A stretch of 64,000 bases of DNA from Miscanthus floridulus (taxonomy: Eukaryota > Streptophyta > Magnoliopsida > Poales > Poaceae), in the NCBI RefSeq assembly GCF_019320115.1, contig NC_089595.1:109570158-109634157 (forward strand). Direction: 5' to 3'. Numbering within the stretch: position 1 is the stretch's first letter; every line of letters starts with the position of its first letter. A program made the translations under genes and the position numbers. Of this stretch, positions 34,371-45,992 are shown in pieces. The notes beneath the pieces are model-generated. The model ran no database searches and was not told the DNA's origin. It saw only the letters and a list, made by a program, of their open reading frames with translations.

Positions 34371-36758
34371 ATGTCTCACGGGGATGGTCCTCCTCCTATC
34401 TTTGAGGGAGATGATTTTCCATATTGGAAAATCCACATGGAGGCTTACTTAGAAGCTTAAGATGTTGGAATTCTTAGAGCCGCCTCTCAAGGGTTCCCAG
34501 CACCTAGGAATGCTGCACAACTTCAAGGCGATGAAGTGAATTTTGAAAAATGGAATGCAAAGGCTTGCAACACCATCTTTAGAGGCCTTTGCAAAGATGT
34601 GTTTAATCGTGTAAGGAACCACAAAGATGCCCATGCACTATGGTCGGATGTTTGTGCACTCCATGAGGGAACCAAGAGTGAGTGTGAGGAACGCTATCAT
34701 CTTGTGATTAAAAAGCTAAATTCTTTTGAGATGTTTCCCAAAGAAAGTGCTAATGAGATGTATTCTCGATTAAATGTTCTTGTAGAGGAAGTCAATGGGC
34801 TTGGACTCACTCAAATGTCACCATCCGACGTTGTGAGAAAAATCTTGAGTGTCCTCCCCATTGACAAATATGGGCACATTGTGACCGTGCTACATCAAGG
34901 TGATCTTTCCGCCGCTACACCGACACAAATCTTGGGAAAGATCAATGCTCATGAGATGTACATGCACATCACACCACAAGATGGCTCATCCTCTACAAAG
35001 AAGAAAGAGAAAGACTTAGCATTCAAAGCTAGCCAAGACAAGGGCAAAGCAAGACTTGAGTATGAGAGCTCAAGTGATGAAGATGATGAAGAAAGCCTTG
35101 CCCTCATGGTGAAAAAGACCACCAAGATGCTAAAAAGGCTAAACAAGAGTGGCATCAAGTTTGATGGCAAAAAGAAGAAGTTCTTCACTAGCTCAAGAAG
35201 AAAGCCAATCTCCGAGATGGATTGCTACAATTGTGGCGAACTTGATCATCTAGCTCATCAATGCACAAAGCCCAAGAAAGACAAGTTCAAGAACAAGGGC
35301 AAGAAAGATGATTCAAGTGATGAAGATGAAAAGAAGAAGAACAAGCCATACAAGAAGAGAGATGGCAAAAAGAGGGAGTTCTACAAGAAGAAGAAGAGTG
35401 ACAAGGCCTATATTATCGGTGATTGGCTCATGGACATTGATTCATCAAGTGGATCATCCGATGATGATAGTGACGATGAAAAGGTGGCCGCCGTTGCTAT
35501 TGATCTTGCATTTTCATCGGCACCATCGCCATCATCCTCTACACACCTATGCCTTATGGCCAAAGGTGAACGCAAGGTAACTAAGAGTGATGATAGTAGT
35601 GATGATGAACATGCTAGTGATGATGATAGTGATAGCGATGATGATGACTCACCTACATATGATGATCTTGTCAAAATACTAAGAAAATATACTAAGATCA
35701 TTAGAAAAAGTAGAGCTACAAATGAAAAACTTGATGCTAAAAATGATTCTCTCTTAGCTAAGTGTGATACATTAGAAAAGGCTAATGATGAGCTCAAGGA
35801 AACAAATGATTCTATATCATCCAAACTCAAGGAGCTCAAATCTTCTAAGAAAGAGCTTAAAGATAAAAATGATAAACTTGAGTGGGTGCATAATGAGCTT
35901 ATCACTAGTCACAATAAGCTAAAAGATGAATATGCAACTCTAAAGATCAATTATGATACCCTTATCATTGCTCAAGAATTCTTACCAAATGAGCCACATG
36001 ATGCTACTAACCATGTTGTTAAGATTGATATAGCTACCTCATGTGATGATCTAATTGATGAAAGCATTGAGCATGGATCTAGTAGCAAGGGCAAGCAAGT
36101 GGTTGAGTGCAATGACTATGATGAGTATGTCAAGCTCAAGAGTGAAAATAAGAAGCTCATGAAAGATCTTGAAGAAATGAAAAGTCACAACACCATTGTG
36201 CTAGAAACTCTTGATCATGACAAAGAGGTGATCCTTGAGAATGGGAAGTTAAAAGAAGAAATCAAGAAACTCAAGGAGGAGAAGAACAATGACATTCTCA
36301 AGGAAGAGAACAAGAAGCTCAAAATAGAGAAAGAGCATCTCAAGGTGGGATTGAGCAAGTTTGCTAGAGGCAAGCATCTTCAAAGTGAGCTACTCATGAA
36401 TATCGTCATGAAGATGGATAGAAGTGGCATTGGATATATGACAAGTGTAGAGAAGAAGAAGGCTCAAGCTCAACACCAACAATCAAAGCCAAAGCTAAAG
36501 CCAAAGAGATGTTTTGAGTGTGGACAAGAAGGCCACTTTGCTCATGAGTGTCAAACTCCACCACCACAACCCTTACCCAAGCATGCTAGACCCTTTGCTT
36601 TCAATGCTCACTACATGCTTAGAAAAGATTCAAGTGGAAAGATGAAAGTCATGTTCTTAGGTCCCCCCAACAAGAGTAGGCCTAAGAAAATTTGGGTGGC
36701 TAAGTCACTTGTTGAGAAGGTGAAGGGCCCTCAACAAGCTTGGATCCCTAAAGCTTGA
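34371..36758 (+). pseudogene. Sirevirus gag (capsid/nucleocapsid), one internal stop
   Basis: Frame from ATG 34371 to TGA 36756-36758, interrupted by TAA at 34458-34460. The longest open part begins at 34536. It has a UBN2-type Copia gag core in the first third, a CX2CX4HX4C zinc knuckle CYNCGELDHLAHQC near 35224, a lysine-rich linker, two Ser/Asp-rich acidic tracts (about 35440-35480 and 35585-35650), a long Lys/Glu-rich predicted coiled coil (about 35690-36350), and a second zinc knuckle CFECGQEGHFAHEC near 36512. It coats the RNA genome in virus-like particles. The two knuckles, separated by roughly 430 residues, are an unusual layout. Confidence 0.88.
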
Positions 36759-39700
36759 ATCTCTTATGTGTAGGTGAACTACAAGACCGGTGGAAGTCAT
36801 TGGGTTATTGATAGTGGTTGCACTCAACATATGACCGGTGATCCTCGTATGTTCACCTCACTAGATGAAGAGGTAGATGGACAAGAGAAAATAACATTTG
36901 GAGATAATTCAAAGGGCAAGGTTAAAGGATTGGGTAAAGTGGCAATATCAAATGATCATTCCATCTCAAATGTGCTCTATGTTGCTTCATTGAGCTTCAA
37001 CTTGCTATCCGTTGGGCAATTGTGTGATCTTGGCTTTCAATGCTTATTCACCGAGAAGGAGGTTGTTGTATCCAAGGTAGATGACAATCAAGTGATATTC
37101 AATGGATTTAGATACAACAACTTATATCTAGTTGACTTCACCTTCGAAGATGCAAACTTGAAGACTTGCCTATTCACCAAAACAACACTTGGGTAGCTAT
37201 GGCATAGAAGACTTGCTCATGTTGGAATGAGCTCACTCAAGAAGCTTATGAAAAATGATTTGGTGATAGGGTTGAAGGATGTGAAGTTTGAGAAGGACAA
37301 GCTTTGTAGTGCATGTCAAGCCGGCAAGCAAGTTGCAAACACTCATCCAACCAAAGCTTTCATGTCAACCACAAGAGTGCTAGAACTCCTACACATGGAT
37401 TTATTTGGACCAACAACATACAAGAGTTTGGGAGGAAATCTCTATTGTCTTGTGATTGTGGATGACTATTCAAGATATACATGGGTGTTCTTCCTTCATG
37501 ACAAATCCGAAGTTGCATCTTGTTTCAAGAAGTTTGCCAAGAGAGCTCAAAATGAATTTGAAGTGAAGCTCAAGAAGATAAGAAGTGACAATGGCAAAGA
37601 GTTTGACAACACAAACATAGAAGCTTATTGCGATGAAGTTGGAATCAAACATGAAGTCTCCGCAACCTATACTCCTCAACAAAATGGTGTAGTTGAGAGA
37701 AAGAACCGGACTTTGATCACTCTTGCAAGGACAATGCTAGATGAGTACAACACCCCCGAAGCTCTATGGGCGGAAGCAATCAACACCGCATGTTATGCAT
37801 CCAATCGCCTATTTCTTTAAAAGTTCCTTGTCAAGACACCATATAAGTTGCTCAATGGGAAGAAGCCGGACGTCTCCTTCTTTAGGGTGTTTGGTTGCAA
37901 GTGCTACATCTACAAGAAGCGGCAACACCTAGGGAAGTTTCAAAGGTGTTGTGATATAGGTTTTCTTATTGGTTACTCATTGAAGTCCAAAGCATATAGA
38001 GTATTTAATCATGCCACCGGCTTGGTTGAAGAAACATATGATGTGGAATTTGATGAATCTAACGGCTCCTAAGGAGCACATGAGAATCTTGATGATGTAG
38101 GTGATGAACCATTGAGGGAGGCTATGAAGAATATTCTGGTGGGAGACATCAAGCCAAAAGATGATGAAGATGATGTACAAGTCATTAACCAACCTTCTTC
38201 ATCAAATGTACCACAAGATGGTGAAAAAGTTGGGAGAGTAGAAAATGAAGATACCCATATCTCCCATGAGCAAATGGTGGTACAAGCACAAGATGTTGAT
38301 GCTCCACAACCTCCTCCTCAAGTGGTCAATAGAAGAAATACACCTCTCCTATAAGATCATCCACAAGATCTTATCATAGGGAGTCCAACAAAGGGGGTGA
38401 TGACTAGATCTCAAAAACTTACCTCATTTATTGCTCATCACTCTTTTGTCTCTTGCTATGAGCCTACCAAGGTAGAAGAAGCTCTAAAAGATCCGGATTG
38501 GATCAATGCCATGCATGAAGAGTTGAACAACTTCACTCGCAATGAAGTATGAAATCTTGAAGAGCGACCAAAAGGTGCAAGAGTGATTGGAACAAAGTGG
38601 GTGTTCTGCAACAAGCAAGATGATCAAGGTGTTGTTGTGAGGAACAAGGCAAGACTAGTGGCAAAGGGGTTCTCTCAAGTTGAAGGTTTAGATTTTGGAG
38701 AAACCTTTGCACCGGTTGCAAGATTAGAAGCCATCCGTATCCTTCTTGCATATGCATCACATCATGAAATAAAACTATATCAAATGGATGTGAAAAGTGC
38801 ATTCTTAAATGGCTTTATTAATGAACTAGTCTATGTTGATCAACCTCCCGGGTTTGAAGACCCTAGATATCCTAATCATGTTTATAGGTTGTCCAAGGCA
38901 CTTTATGGGCTTAAGCAAGCCCCAAGAGCTTGGTATGAGCGCCTTCAGGATTTCCTTATTGAGAAGGGCTTCACCATTGGGAAGGTCAACACCACACTAT
39001 TCACCAAGAAGCTTGATGGGCATATCTTCATTTGTCAAGTATATGTTGATGATATTATCTTTGGATCATCAAATGAAGACTCATGCAAAGAATTTGGTGA
39101 ATTGATGTCTAAGGAGTTTGAGATGTCAATGATTGGTGAGCTTACATTCTTTCTTGGTTTTCAAGTCAAGCAAATGAAAGAAGACATCTTCATCTCTCAA
39201 GAGAAATACACAAAAGACCTTCTCAAGAGATTCAAGATGGATAAATGTAAGCCAATCAAGACCCCAATGCCTACCAATGGACATCTCGACCTAGATGAGG
39301 GAGGTAACTCAGTTGATCAAACTCTCTACCGTTCTATGATTGGTAGCTTGTTATATTTAACCGCATTTAGGTCCGACATCATGTTTAGTGTGTGTATGTG
39401 TGTTAGGTTTCAAGCTAGTCCTAAGGAAACACATTTAATTGCCGTAAAAAGAATCCTTAGGTATTTTAAGCACACGCCAAGCATTGGCCTTTGGTATCCC
39501 AAAGGAGCTTTATTTGAATTAATTGGCTATTCTGATTCGGATTACGCCGGATGCAAAGTTAATAGAAAGAGCACATCCGGAGGGTGCCATTTGCTTGGTA
39601 GATCACTTGTATCTTGGTCCTCCAAGAAACAAAATAGTGTGGCTTTGTCCACCGCCGAAGTAGAATACATTGCCGCGGGTGCTTGTTGTGCACAAATATT

Positions 39701-40001
39701 ATACATGAAACAAACTTTACTAGACTATGGAGTAGTTCTAGAGAAAGTACATCTTTTGTGTGACAATGAAAGTGCGGTAAAACTTGCAAATAATCCGGTT
39801 CAACACTCTCGCACCAAGCATATAGATATCCGCCATCACTTTCTAAGAGATCATGTAGCTAAAAATGATATATCACTAGAAGGTGTAAGATCCGAAGATC
39901 AATTAGCGGATATCTTCACTAAACCGCTAGATGAGGCTACATTTTGTAGATTGCGAAACGAGCTCAATGTACTTGATTTTAGTAACTTCACAAAAAATTA
40001 A
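36759..40001 (+). pseudogene. Sirevirus pol (protease, integrase, reverse transcriptase, RNase H), several stops
   Basis: Pol is in the same frame as gag, after the gag stop. The order is protease with DSGCTQHM near 36810, pre-integrase LWHRRLAHVGM near 37197, integrase with the HMDLFGP and DNGKEFDN acidic residues and QQNGVVERKNRTL near 37675, reverse transcriptase with YVDDIIFG near 39043, and RNase H with YSDSDYAG near 39526 and [13 protein letters not shown] near 39645. In-frame stops: TAG 36771, TAG 37194, TAA 37818, TAA 38070, TAA 38352 and TGA 38550; no frameshift was seen. The reverse transcriptase/RNase H part (38583-40001) is open throughout. The Copia order places integrase before reverse transcriptase. 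Confidence 0.92.
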
Positions 40002-41505
40002 GCTTGTGTTGTCCCTTGCATTCATTGTAATATACAACATGTTTAATTTGTGGAAATGCATATAGGGCTTGTCTAACATGGTTAAGATAACCGCCGAAAA
40101 GCGTGTGAAGAAGCTTAACCTTGGATCAAACTTGACAAGCAACTAGATTTACTTACAAGCATTACATATGCATGAATGTTGTTTTGTCGTTTTGCTCCAT
40201 TTGCCCTCTTGTTGCCTATTTTCTTAAAAAGAATTATAGCCTAAGGCAAAATACTTTGAAAAATATGAGGGTTTGAGAGAGGTCACTCACATCAGTCCCA
40301 ATTGGTGTTTATTTGGATCTTATTTAAGTTGGGACTTGATTGGGAACAGGCAGCGCGAAGGAAGGTTGAAGGTTTGCTGGAAAAGGTGCACCGGACGCTA
40401 CACCGGACGCTGCTGTTCAGCGTCTGGTCAGTTCACAGGAGGTGAACTGCTGTTGAAGGAGTGACCGGACGCTGTGTCTGTGCGTCCGGTCAGAAAGGGT
40501 TCAGCGTCCGGTCGATCGGAGGAAGATCAAATTGTACTGACCGGACCCTGCCTGCGTCCGGTCATGGACCACCGGACGCGTCCGGTCCCGATTCCAGAGG
40601 ATTTGGACCTCTCTGGAATCGACCGGACGTTGGGTGGTAGCGTCCGGTCGCTACCACCGGAGCGTCCGGTCAGTGGATCTCGCGCGTCTTAAGGACTCTT
40701 TTCCCATTTCCTTTTCTGTCGCGTTTAGGGGGTTATTTATCCAAACCTTTCTTCTTCCTTGACCTAACCCAAGCCGCCGCCGTGCCCTAGCCCAAGTAGC
40801 CGCCACACGGTTGCGCCGCCGCCTTCTCGCGCCTCACCTCGCGCCCGCGCCTCCGTGCCCCTGCCTAGCCGCGCCGCCGCAGCCTCCCCGAGCCCACAGC
40901 CGAGCCTCGCGCCCCGGCCTAGCACGCCACCGAGCCCTGCGCTAGTCATCTCGGAGCACCGCCGTCCCGCGCGCCACCACGCCTGCTCCGCTCCTCGCTG
41001 GCCTCCTCACGCCCAAGCTCATCGTTCCACCGTTGCCAAGGCTGCAAATCTTTGCCAAGTGCTCTTGCCCTATCCTCCCATTGTTTGGTAAGGCGAGTTT
41101 TTGCGTTTCAATCTTGATCTCCAATTGTGACCTAGATCAAATTCTAAACGCACTAATTCCCAATTGCATTCAGGGCATTTGACCTAACCCTAGCCCGGTT
41201 CCGAGGATCCCCCGCGTGATATCTTATCTCTTCTCGGTTCGCTGATCGTCAGGTAGAAAGCCACTCGATTCAATTTCGCATCTACATTGCTTTCTCTATT
41301 AGGATTTCGCATCTATTAGATATATGGTATTTATTTGTATATCCATCTATTCTTTCGTGCAGTGAGTCGGTTCCGTTGTGTTTCGTCTGGCAGTTGGCAG
41401 TTAACTCGGAGCCAAGCTCGCGAGTAAGGATCGAGGCCAAGCCTCGAAAGCGGCAGTTTGACAGTTGATCTTCATCAGCGACAGTTCACCATCTTGTCAG
41501 TTCAG
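40002..41505 (+). other. spacer between pol and the env-like frame, with palindrome cluster
   Basis: 40380-40670 carries a third cluster of CCGGACGC and GCGTCCGGTC half-sites inside the element body, with at least eight half-sites, as in the LTRs. 40770-41090 is very GC-rich with no domain. 41150-41500 is likely the leader of a spliced or internal transcript for the env-like frame; no splice pair can be proven from sequence alone. Confidence 0.55.
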
Positions 41506-43968
41506 ATGGCTCACACCAAGAATGTTGGTGGTGGCCCAGGTGATGATGATCGGAGGCCCCTGCCTCGCCAGCCAGCCGGATCTAAAGGCAAGTCAACCAA
41601 GCAGGTAACATCCAAGAAGCAGAAGTACCCCGACGCAGAGACAGCGAGAGCAGCAGCTGTTGCAGAGGCCGCAAAGCGTGCCGAGAGAGGTGGCACCCGC
41701 AACGGAGTTGTCATTACAGATCAGCCAGTTTCACCCGCAGTCAGAGCTGCGATTGAGGAGGTTGAGCGTCGTCACGATAGTCCAGCTAGGACTGCCACGC
41801 TTGTAGGATGACGGGTTGCCATTGAGGAGGGTCCGTCAGCACAGCAGCAGCCCCCATCAGCAGAGCCTCAGCCAGCCCAGGAGACTCAGGAGAGTCAGGA
41901 GACCGAGCCGACACCTCAGCTTCGCCGCTCGAGTCGTACCAGTGCTGCAGTTCCACCGCGGCTAGCTACACAGCGCAGGGGTTCACGCCCTCCGCCCAGA
42001 CCATAGGGTCCACCTCCAGTAGTTCACCTCGACCTGAGGGCCGCTACAGCCAGGTAGGTTCAGCAGCTGTGGTTTGTTGAGTTTGAGGTCTGGTTTCCCC
42101 CGAGGAGGGATGAGAAAGTAGCTAAGGGGTTCTACACGCCACTGCAGGAGGATTTCTACAATGCATATCTTAACAGTGGGGCAGTGTTCAGATCACAGAG
42201 GGTCTGTCAGATAGAGTCCATTGTGGCAGCAGCCGAAGAGGGCATTCGGCAATACTTGTCATATTTGCTAGGACTGTCAGATCTGATTGGACGGATAGGG
42301 ATATATGTACCTTCTTGGGTCTGTCAGTTTTATGCCTCGCTCTACATCGATCCTCATCACAGATTCATTCACTTTGCCTTCAACGGCAAAGACTACAGAG
42401 TAACTAGTGGCAGAGCCAGGGAGATACTGAGACTATAGGAGCAGCCTGTAAAGATGCATGAGGTTTGCTATGGACAACAGGGGCCTCCCAGGCGTCCTCA
42501 TGGAGGGCAGGTGCCCCTTACAGATTTAGTGCGGCATTGCTTCAAGGAGCCTTTTGGTGAGGGGTCAAGCAGGAACCCTAGTGACTTGACTCCTACAGCG
42601 AGGATACTAGAGGCCATCATCAGGAGGACACTACTTCCCAGGTTGGGATACAGGGAGGGCCTGACTCGCTTACAGCTCTGGCTTCTCAATGCCATCATGC
42701 AGATGACAGTGTTTGACATCTGGGACCTCCTTCTTTCAGAGATGGAGGATACTATAGCTGAGGGATTCAAGGGTCGCAGGCAGCTTCCCTATGCTCACTA
42801 GATCATGTTCCTCATCCGCAGAGTTGTGATTGACAAGCCACCTGGCATGATGGATGAGTATACAGGTGCCACTACAGAGTTCCTAGCTTACAACCTATCA
42901 CAGAGGATCAGATACGCCACTCCTCCGGCACCCAGACAGCCTAGCCGTCGTCCCGACGTGCTAGAGTCTGTAGCTCAGCAGGACAAGATCATCAGAGGGA
43001 TTGCAGCCATTGAGGAGGAGGAGCTAGAGGCACAGCAGGAGGTGAGTGAGTACAGTGATAGCTCCGACGACGACTACCAGCCTATACCTCAGATGCCTCC
43101 ACGCAGACACGATGCAGAGGCAGGTAGCTCTAGTTCTGCTCCACCTGCTCCACAGACAGACCCCGCTCTCATTGCTATTCTTGAGCGGATGCAGCAGGAT
43201 CAGACACGATAGGCACAGGAGACAGCTACAAACTTCGCACAGTTTTAGGCTCGTCAGGACGAGTTTTAGCGACAGCAGCAGCTCCTTCAGCACCAATAGT
43301 TACTTATGCAGCAGCAGCTCATGGGATTCATGCAGCATGTAGTGACAACCATTGGGATACCACTGCCATAGACTTCGCCCCAGCTTGCACAGCCTCCTAC
43401 CACTTCGACGACTCCAGCAGTACAGCCCATCGGGCTTTAGAGTCAGGGACAGCCTCCAGCTCAGTTTCCTTCACCTCCTATACAGGTGTCCCAGTGGTTA
43501 GCCTCACCTGGTGTAGCCCCGTAGTTCACTCCTTATCACACGGGTTTCTCACCAGAGCAGACGTCCTCACTATTCGTGCCTGAGTCGTCAGTCTCCAGGA
43601 GTCTTGGAGCATCATTCAGTGAGTTGACTGGCATGCCTACTCCGCCTCACATGCATACTACCGGTCCGTCTACAGCCGCTCCAGCTATCATGACTACTCA
43701 GAGGCTCCCCTCGTCTGTCGCCTCGTCAGATCCTACGACAGACATTCTTGCAGCTTCATAGGCAGCACCAGCTCAGACCCAGACCGCTTCAGCGACACTT
43801 CCTGCTTCAGAGGGTCAGTCAGTTCAGAGCTCAGGGTCAGATGATGATGGCGCCCAGTTCCATCTTGCTCCACGTACTTTAGCGCCCGACTCATCCACTG
43901 CAGCCCCGCCGTCTGACCCCTAGGTTTTGGTGTTTGACGCCAAAGGGGGAGAGGGTTTGAGTATGTAG
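41506..43968 (+). pseudogene. Sirevirus env-like extra frame, one phase with 14 internal stops
   Basis: One reading phase runs from ATG 41506 to a probable natural TAG at 43966-43968. It is interrupted by TGA at 41809 and TAG at 42004, 42055, 42436, 42799, 43210, 43246, 43267, 43297, 43369, 43438, 43522, 43759 and 43921. No TAA and no frame change was found. The N terminus is basic and charged, a middle part (42180-42800) has hydrophobic alternation, and the C-terminal third is rich in Gln, Pro, Ser and Thr. Sireviruses and related SIRE elements carry such a frame of unproven function between pol and the 3' LTR; no clear signal peptide or membrane anchor is seen here. This copy is dead. Confidence 0.85.
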
Positions 43969-44404
43969 ACTTAGGGGGAGAGAGTTTTAGGGGGAGCTAG
44001 TTATCTAGTATTAGCTTATTATATACATTTGGAGTTTTATTTGTGTGATACACTATTACTTATGCATTCGTGTGTTTACTTTCATGCATACTTTTATTTA
44101 TATGTGATAGTGCTATCTACGTGGTTGTGATATTTGACATGTGTGACTTCTACTTTGCTTTATCTATATATCATATCACCTGTGTAATGCTCATTTGTTT
44201 TTGCTTCCGTGTTTACACTTCGAAGCAAATGAGCTTTGTTATTTGTACTCATGCTTAATTCATATTCTTTGAGTACATTGTGTTGGCTTGGGTCATATAA
44301 GCGTGACTAACTCTTTTGTTCTTATTGACAAAAGCTTATATGAACCAAGCCCATCAAAAACCTCACTCCATAACATACTCGAGGTGGTATTGTCATCAAT
44401 CACC
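43969..44404 (+). other. non-coding tail before the polypurine tract
   Basis: AT-rich sequence after the env-like stop, starting with purine-rich AGGGGGAGAGAG and AGGGGGAGC blocks (about 43970-43998) that resemble extra polypurine tracts. No gene was seen. Confidence 0.6.
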
Positions 44405-44418
44405 AAAAAGGGGGAGAT
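44405..44418 (+). promoter_or_regulatory. polypurine tract
   Basis: AAAAAGGGGGAGAT abuts the 3' LTR and is the expected plus-strand primer. Two similar purine blocks occur about 430 bp upstream. Confidence 0.9.
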
Positions 44419-45992
44419 TGAAAGCATCTAGGCCCCTATTTGGATTTTGGTGATTAATGTCAATACAAGATTACTATGACTAACGTGTGTTTTGCAGAGA
44501 CAATTAAGTTAGGTCATGGTAATGGAGATCGATTGGGCAATCGAGGTTGTCATGCCCCTACGATGGAAATCGTTTCGGTTTTCAAAGGTTGGACGATAAG
44601 GTTAAGGATAACTAGTTCTAAGTGTCAATTGGAGTTGGAGAGACACTTAGAGTAGTTTAGGACTTTGTTTTTCCTTTGGCCGTACTATGAAGGGGGGTAT
44701 GAATGGGTAGCTTGACCTAGTTAAGTCTAGTGAGTTAGGTGTGGTGCACACTTGTTAAAACTAGCTCTAGGTAGCTCCTATGAATGCCTAAGATCTTTTA
44801 GAGCAAACTTCATTCACATATGTTCGGAAGTTGGAAGTGAATGGAGGGTCAAACACTGACCGGACGCTGGCTCCGGTGCGACCGGACGCTGGCCGCAGGG
44901 TCCGGTCAGTTCATTTGACCGTGAAGATCAAGTCTGGTGTGACCGGACGCTGGGAGGTCATGTGACCGGACGCTGAGGGCCAGCGTCCGGTCGACTCCAG
45001 TAAGGGTCCAGACTTGGGAAAGAGTGACCGGACGCGTCCGGTCAGTATGACCGGACCCTGAGTATCCAGCGTCCGGTCGTTTACAGTAAGCATCCAAGAG
45101 CGACCGGACATGTCCGGTCGGTACTGACCGGACCCTAACAGCGTCCGGTCATCACTTGAAAACTGGTTCACGGGTTGAACTGACCGGAGCGTCCGGTCAT
45201 CACGACCGGAGCGTCCGGTCATCCTGCAGAGGCTCATAATGGTTCGTTTTTTAGGCTGGCTTATAAATAGAAGCTCCACTCGTGAGTGGAGCATCTTTTG
45301 CTCATTCCAACAGCTGAGAAACACGTTTGTGAGTGCTAAGAAGAGCAAGGTCCTAGTGAGGTATTTGTGATTTGAGAATCCAAGAGAGTAGCCTCACTAG
45401 CAAATCAAGAGTAGCAAAGTGTGCATCCATCTTCTCATTAGGCTTCGCGTGGTCAAGTGAGAGTTCGTGCTTGTTACTCTTGGTGATCGCCATCACCTAG
45501 ACGGCTTGGTGGTGATTGGGAGTTTGGTGTTCACCCGGCGGAGCTTGTGGGTGACCCAACTCAAGGTGTGAGTGGCTTTGGGTGATTCGCCGCGACGGAG
45601 TGTCGAAGAATCAACCCGTAGAGAGCACTTGATCCTTGCGCGGATCAAGGGGGAGCTACACCCTTGCGGGGTGCTCCAACGAGGACTAGTGGGGAGTGGC
45701 GACTCTCCGATACCTCGACAAAATATCGCCGCGTTCCTTTCTCTCTCTATTTACTTTGAGCACTTACTTTGAGCATTTACTTTGAGCAATTCAATACTTG
45801 TTTTTACTTCCATAAGAATTGCTTGCTAGAGTAAGTTTGGAACTTAGGTTGAGAGGTTGTTGTGCATTAGTTTGATATAAACACTTTTCTAGGCACAAGG
45901 GGTTAATTAGGCTATCCTTAGGATTTGATTATTGCAAGAAAATTTAGAATTAGCCCAATTCACCTCCCCTCTTGGGCATCTTGATCCTTTCA
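44419..45992 (+). repeat. 3' LTR of the Sirevirus
   Basis: 1,574 bp, TGAAAGCATC to ATCCTTTCA, nearly the same length as the 5' LTR (1,577 bp). Differences are mostly C/T and G/A changes. The CCGGAC palindrome cluster lies at about 44856-45225, followed by the TATA box. Confidence 0.95.

Larger units (their letters stand above)
32741..45992 (+). mobile_element. complete Sirevirus (Ty1/Copia, Maximus/SIRE lineage) LTR retrotransposon, 13.25 kb
   Basis: It has two LTRs (32741-34317 and 44419-45992), a primer-binding site, polypurine tract, gag, pol in Copia order (protease, integrase, reverse transcriptase, RNase H) and an extra env-like frame before the 3' LTR. The extra frame, the large LTRs and the repeated CCGGAC/GTCCGG palindromes are Sirevirus traits. 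The flanks ACATA (32736-32740) and ACATG (45993-45997) are a target duplication with one change. By eye the two LTRs differ at roughly two dozen sites in the first 850 bp, nearly all transitions, so the insertion is fairly young. All coding frames are interrupted by nonsense codons, so this copy is not autonomous. It sits inside the middle solo LTR in the opposite orientation. Confidence 0.93.

Noticed and set aside
41506..43968. Reading the env-like frame as a functional gene using amber readthrough
   Set aside because: Thirteen TAG codons plus a TGA in a repeat-rich transposon are better explained by deamination. No readthrough signal was seen.
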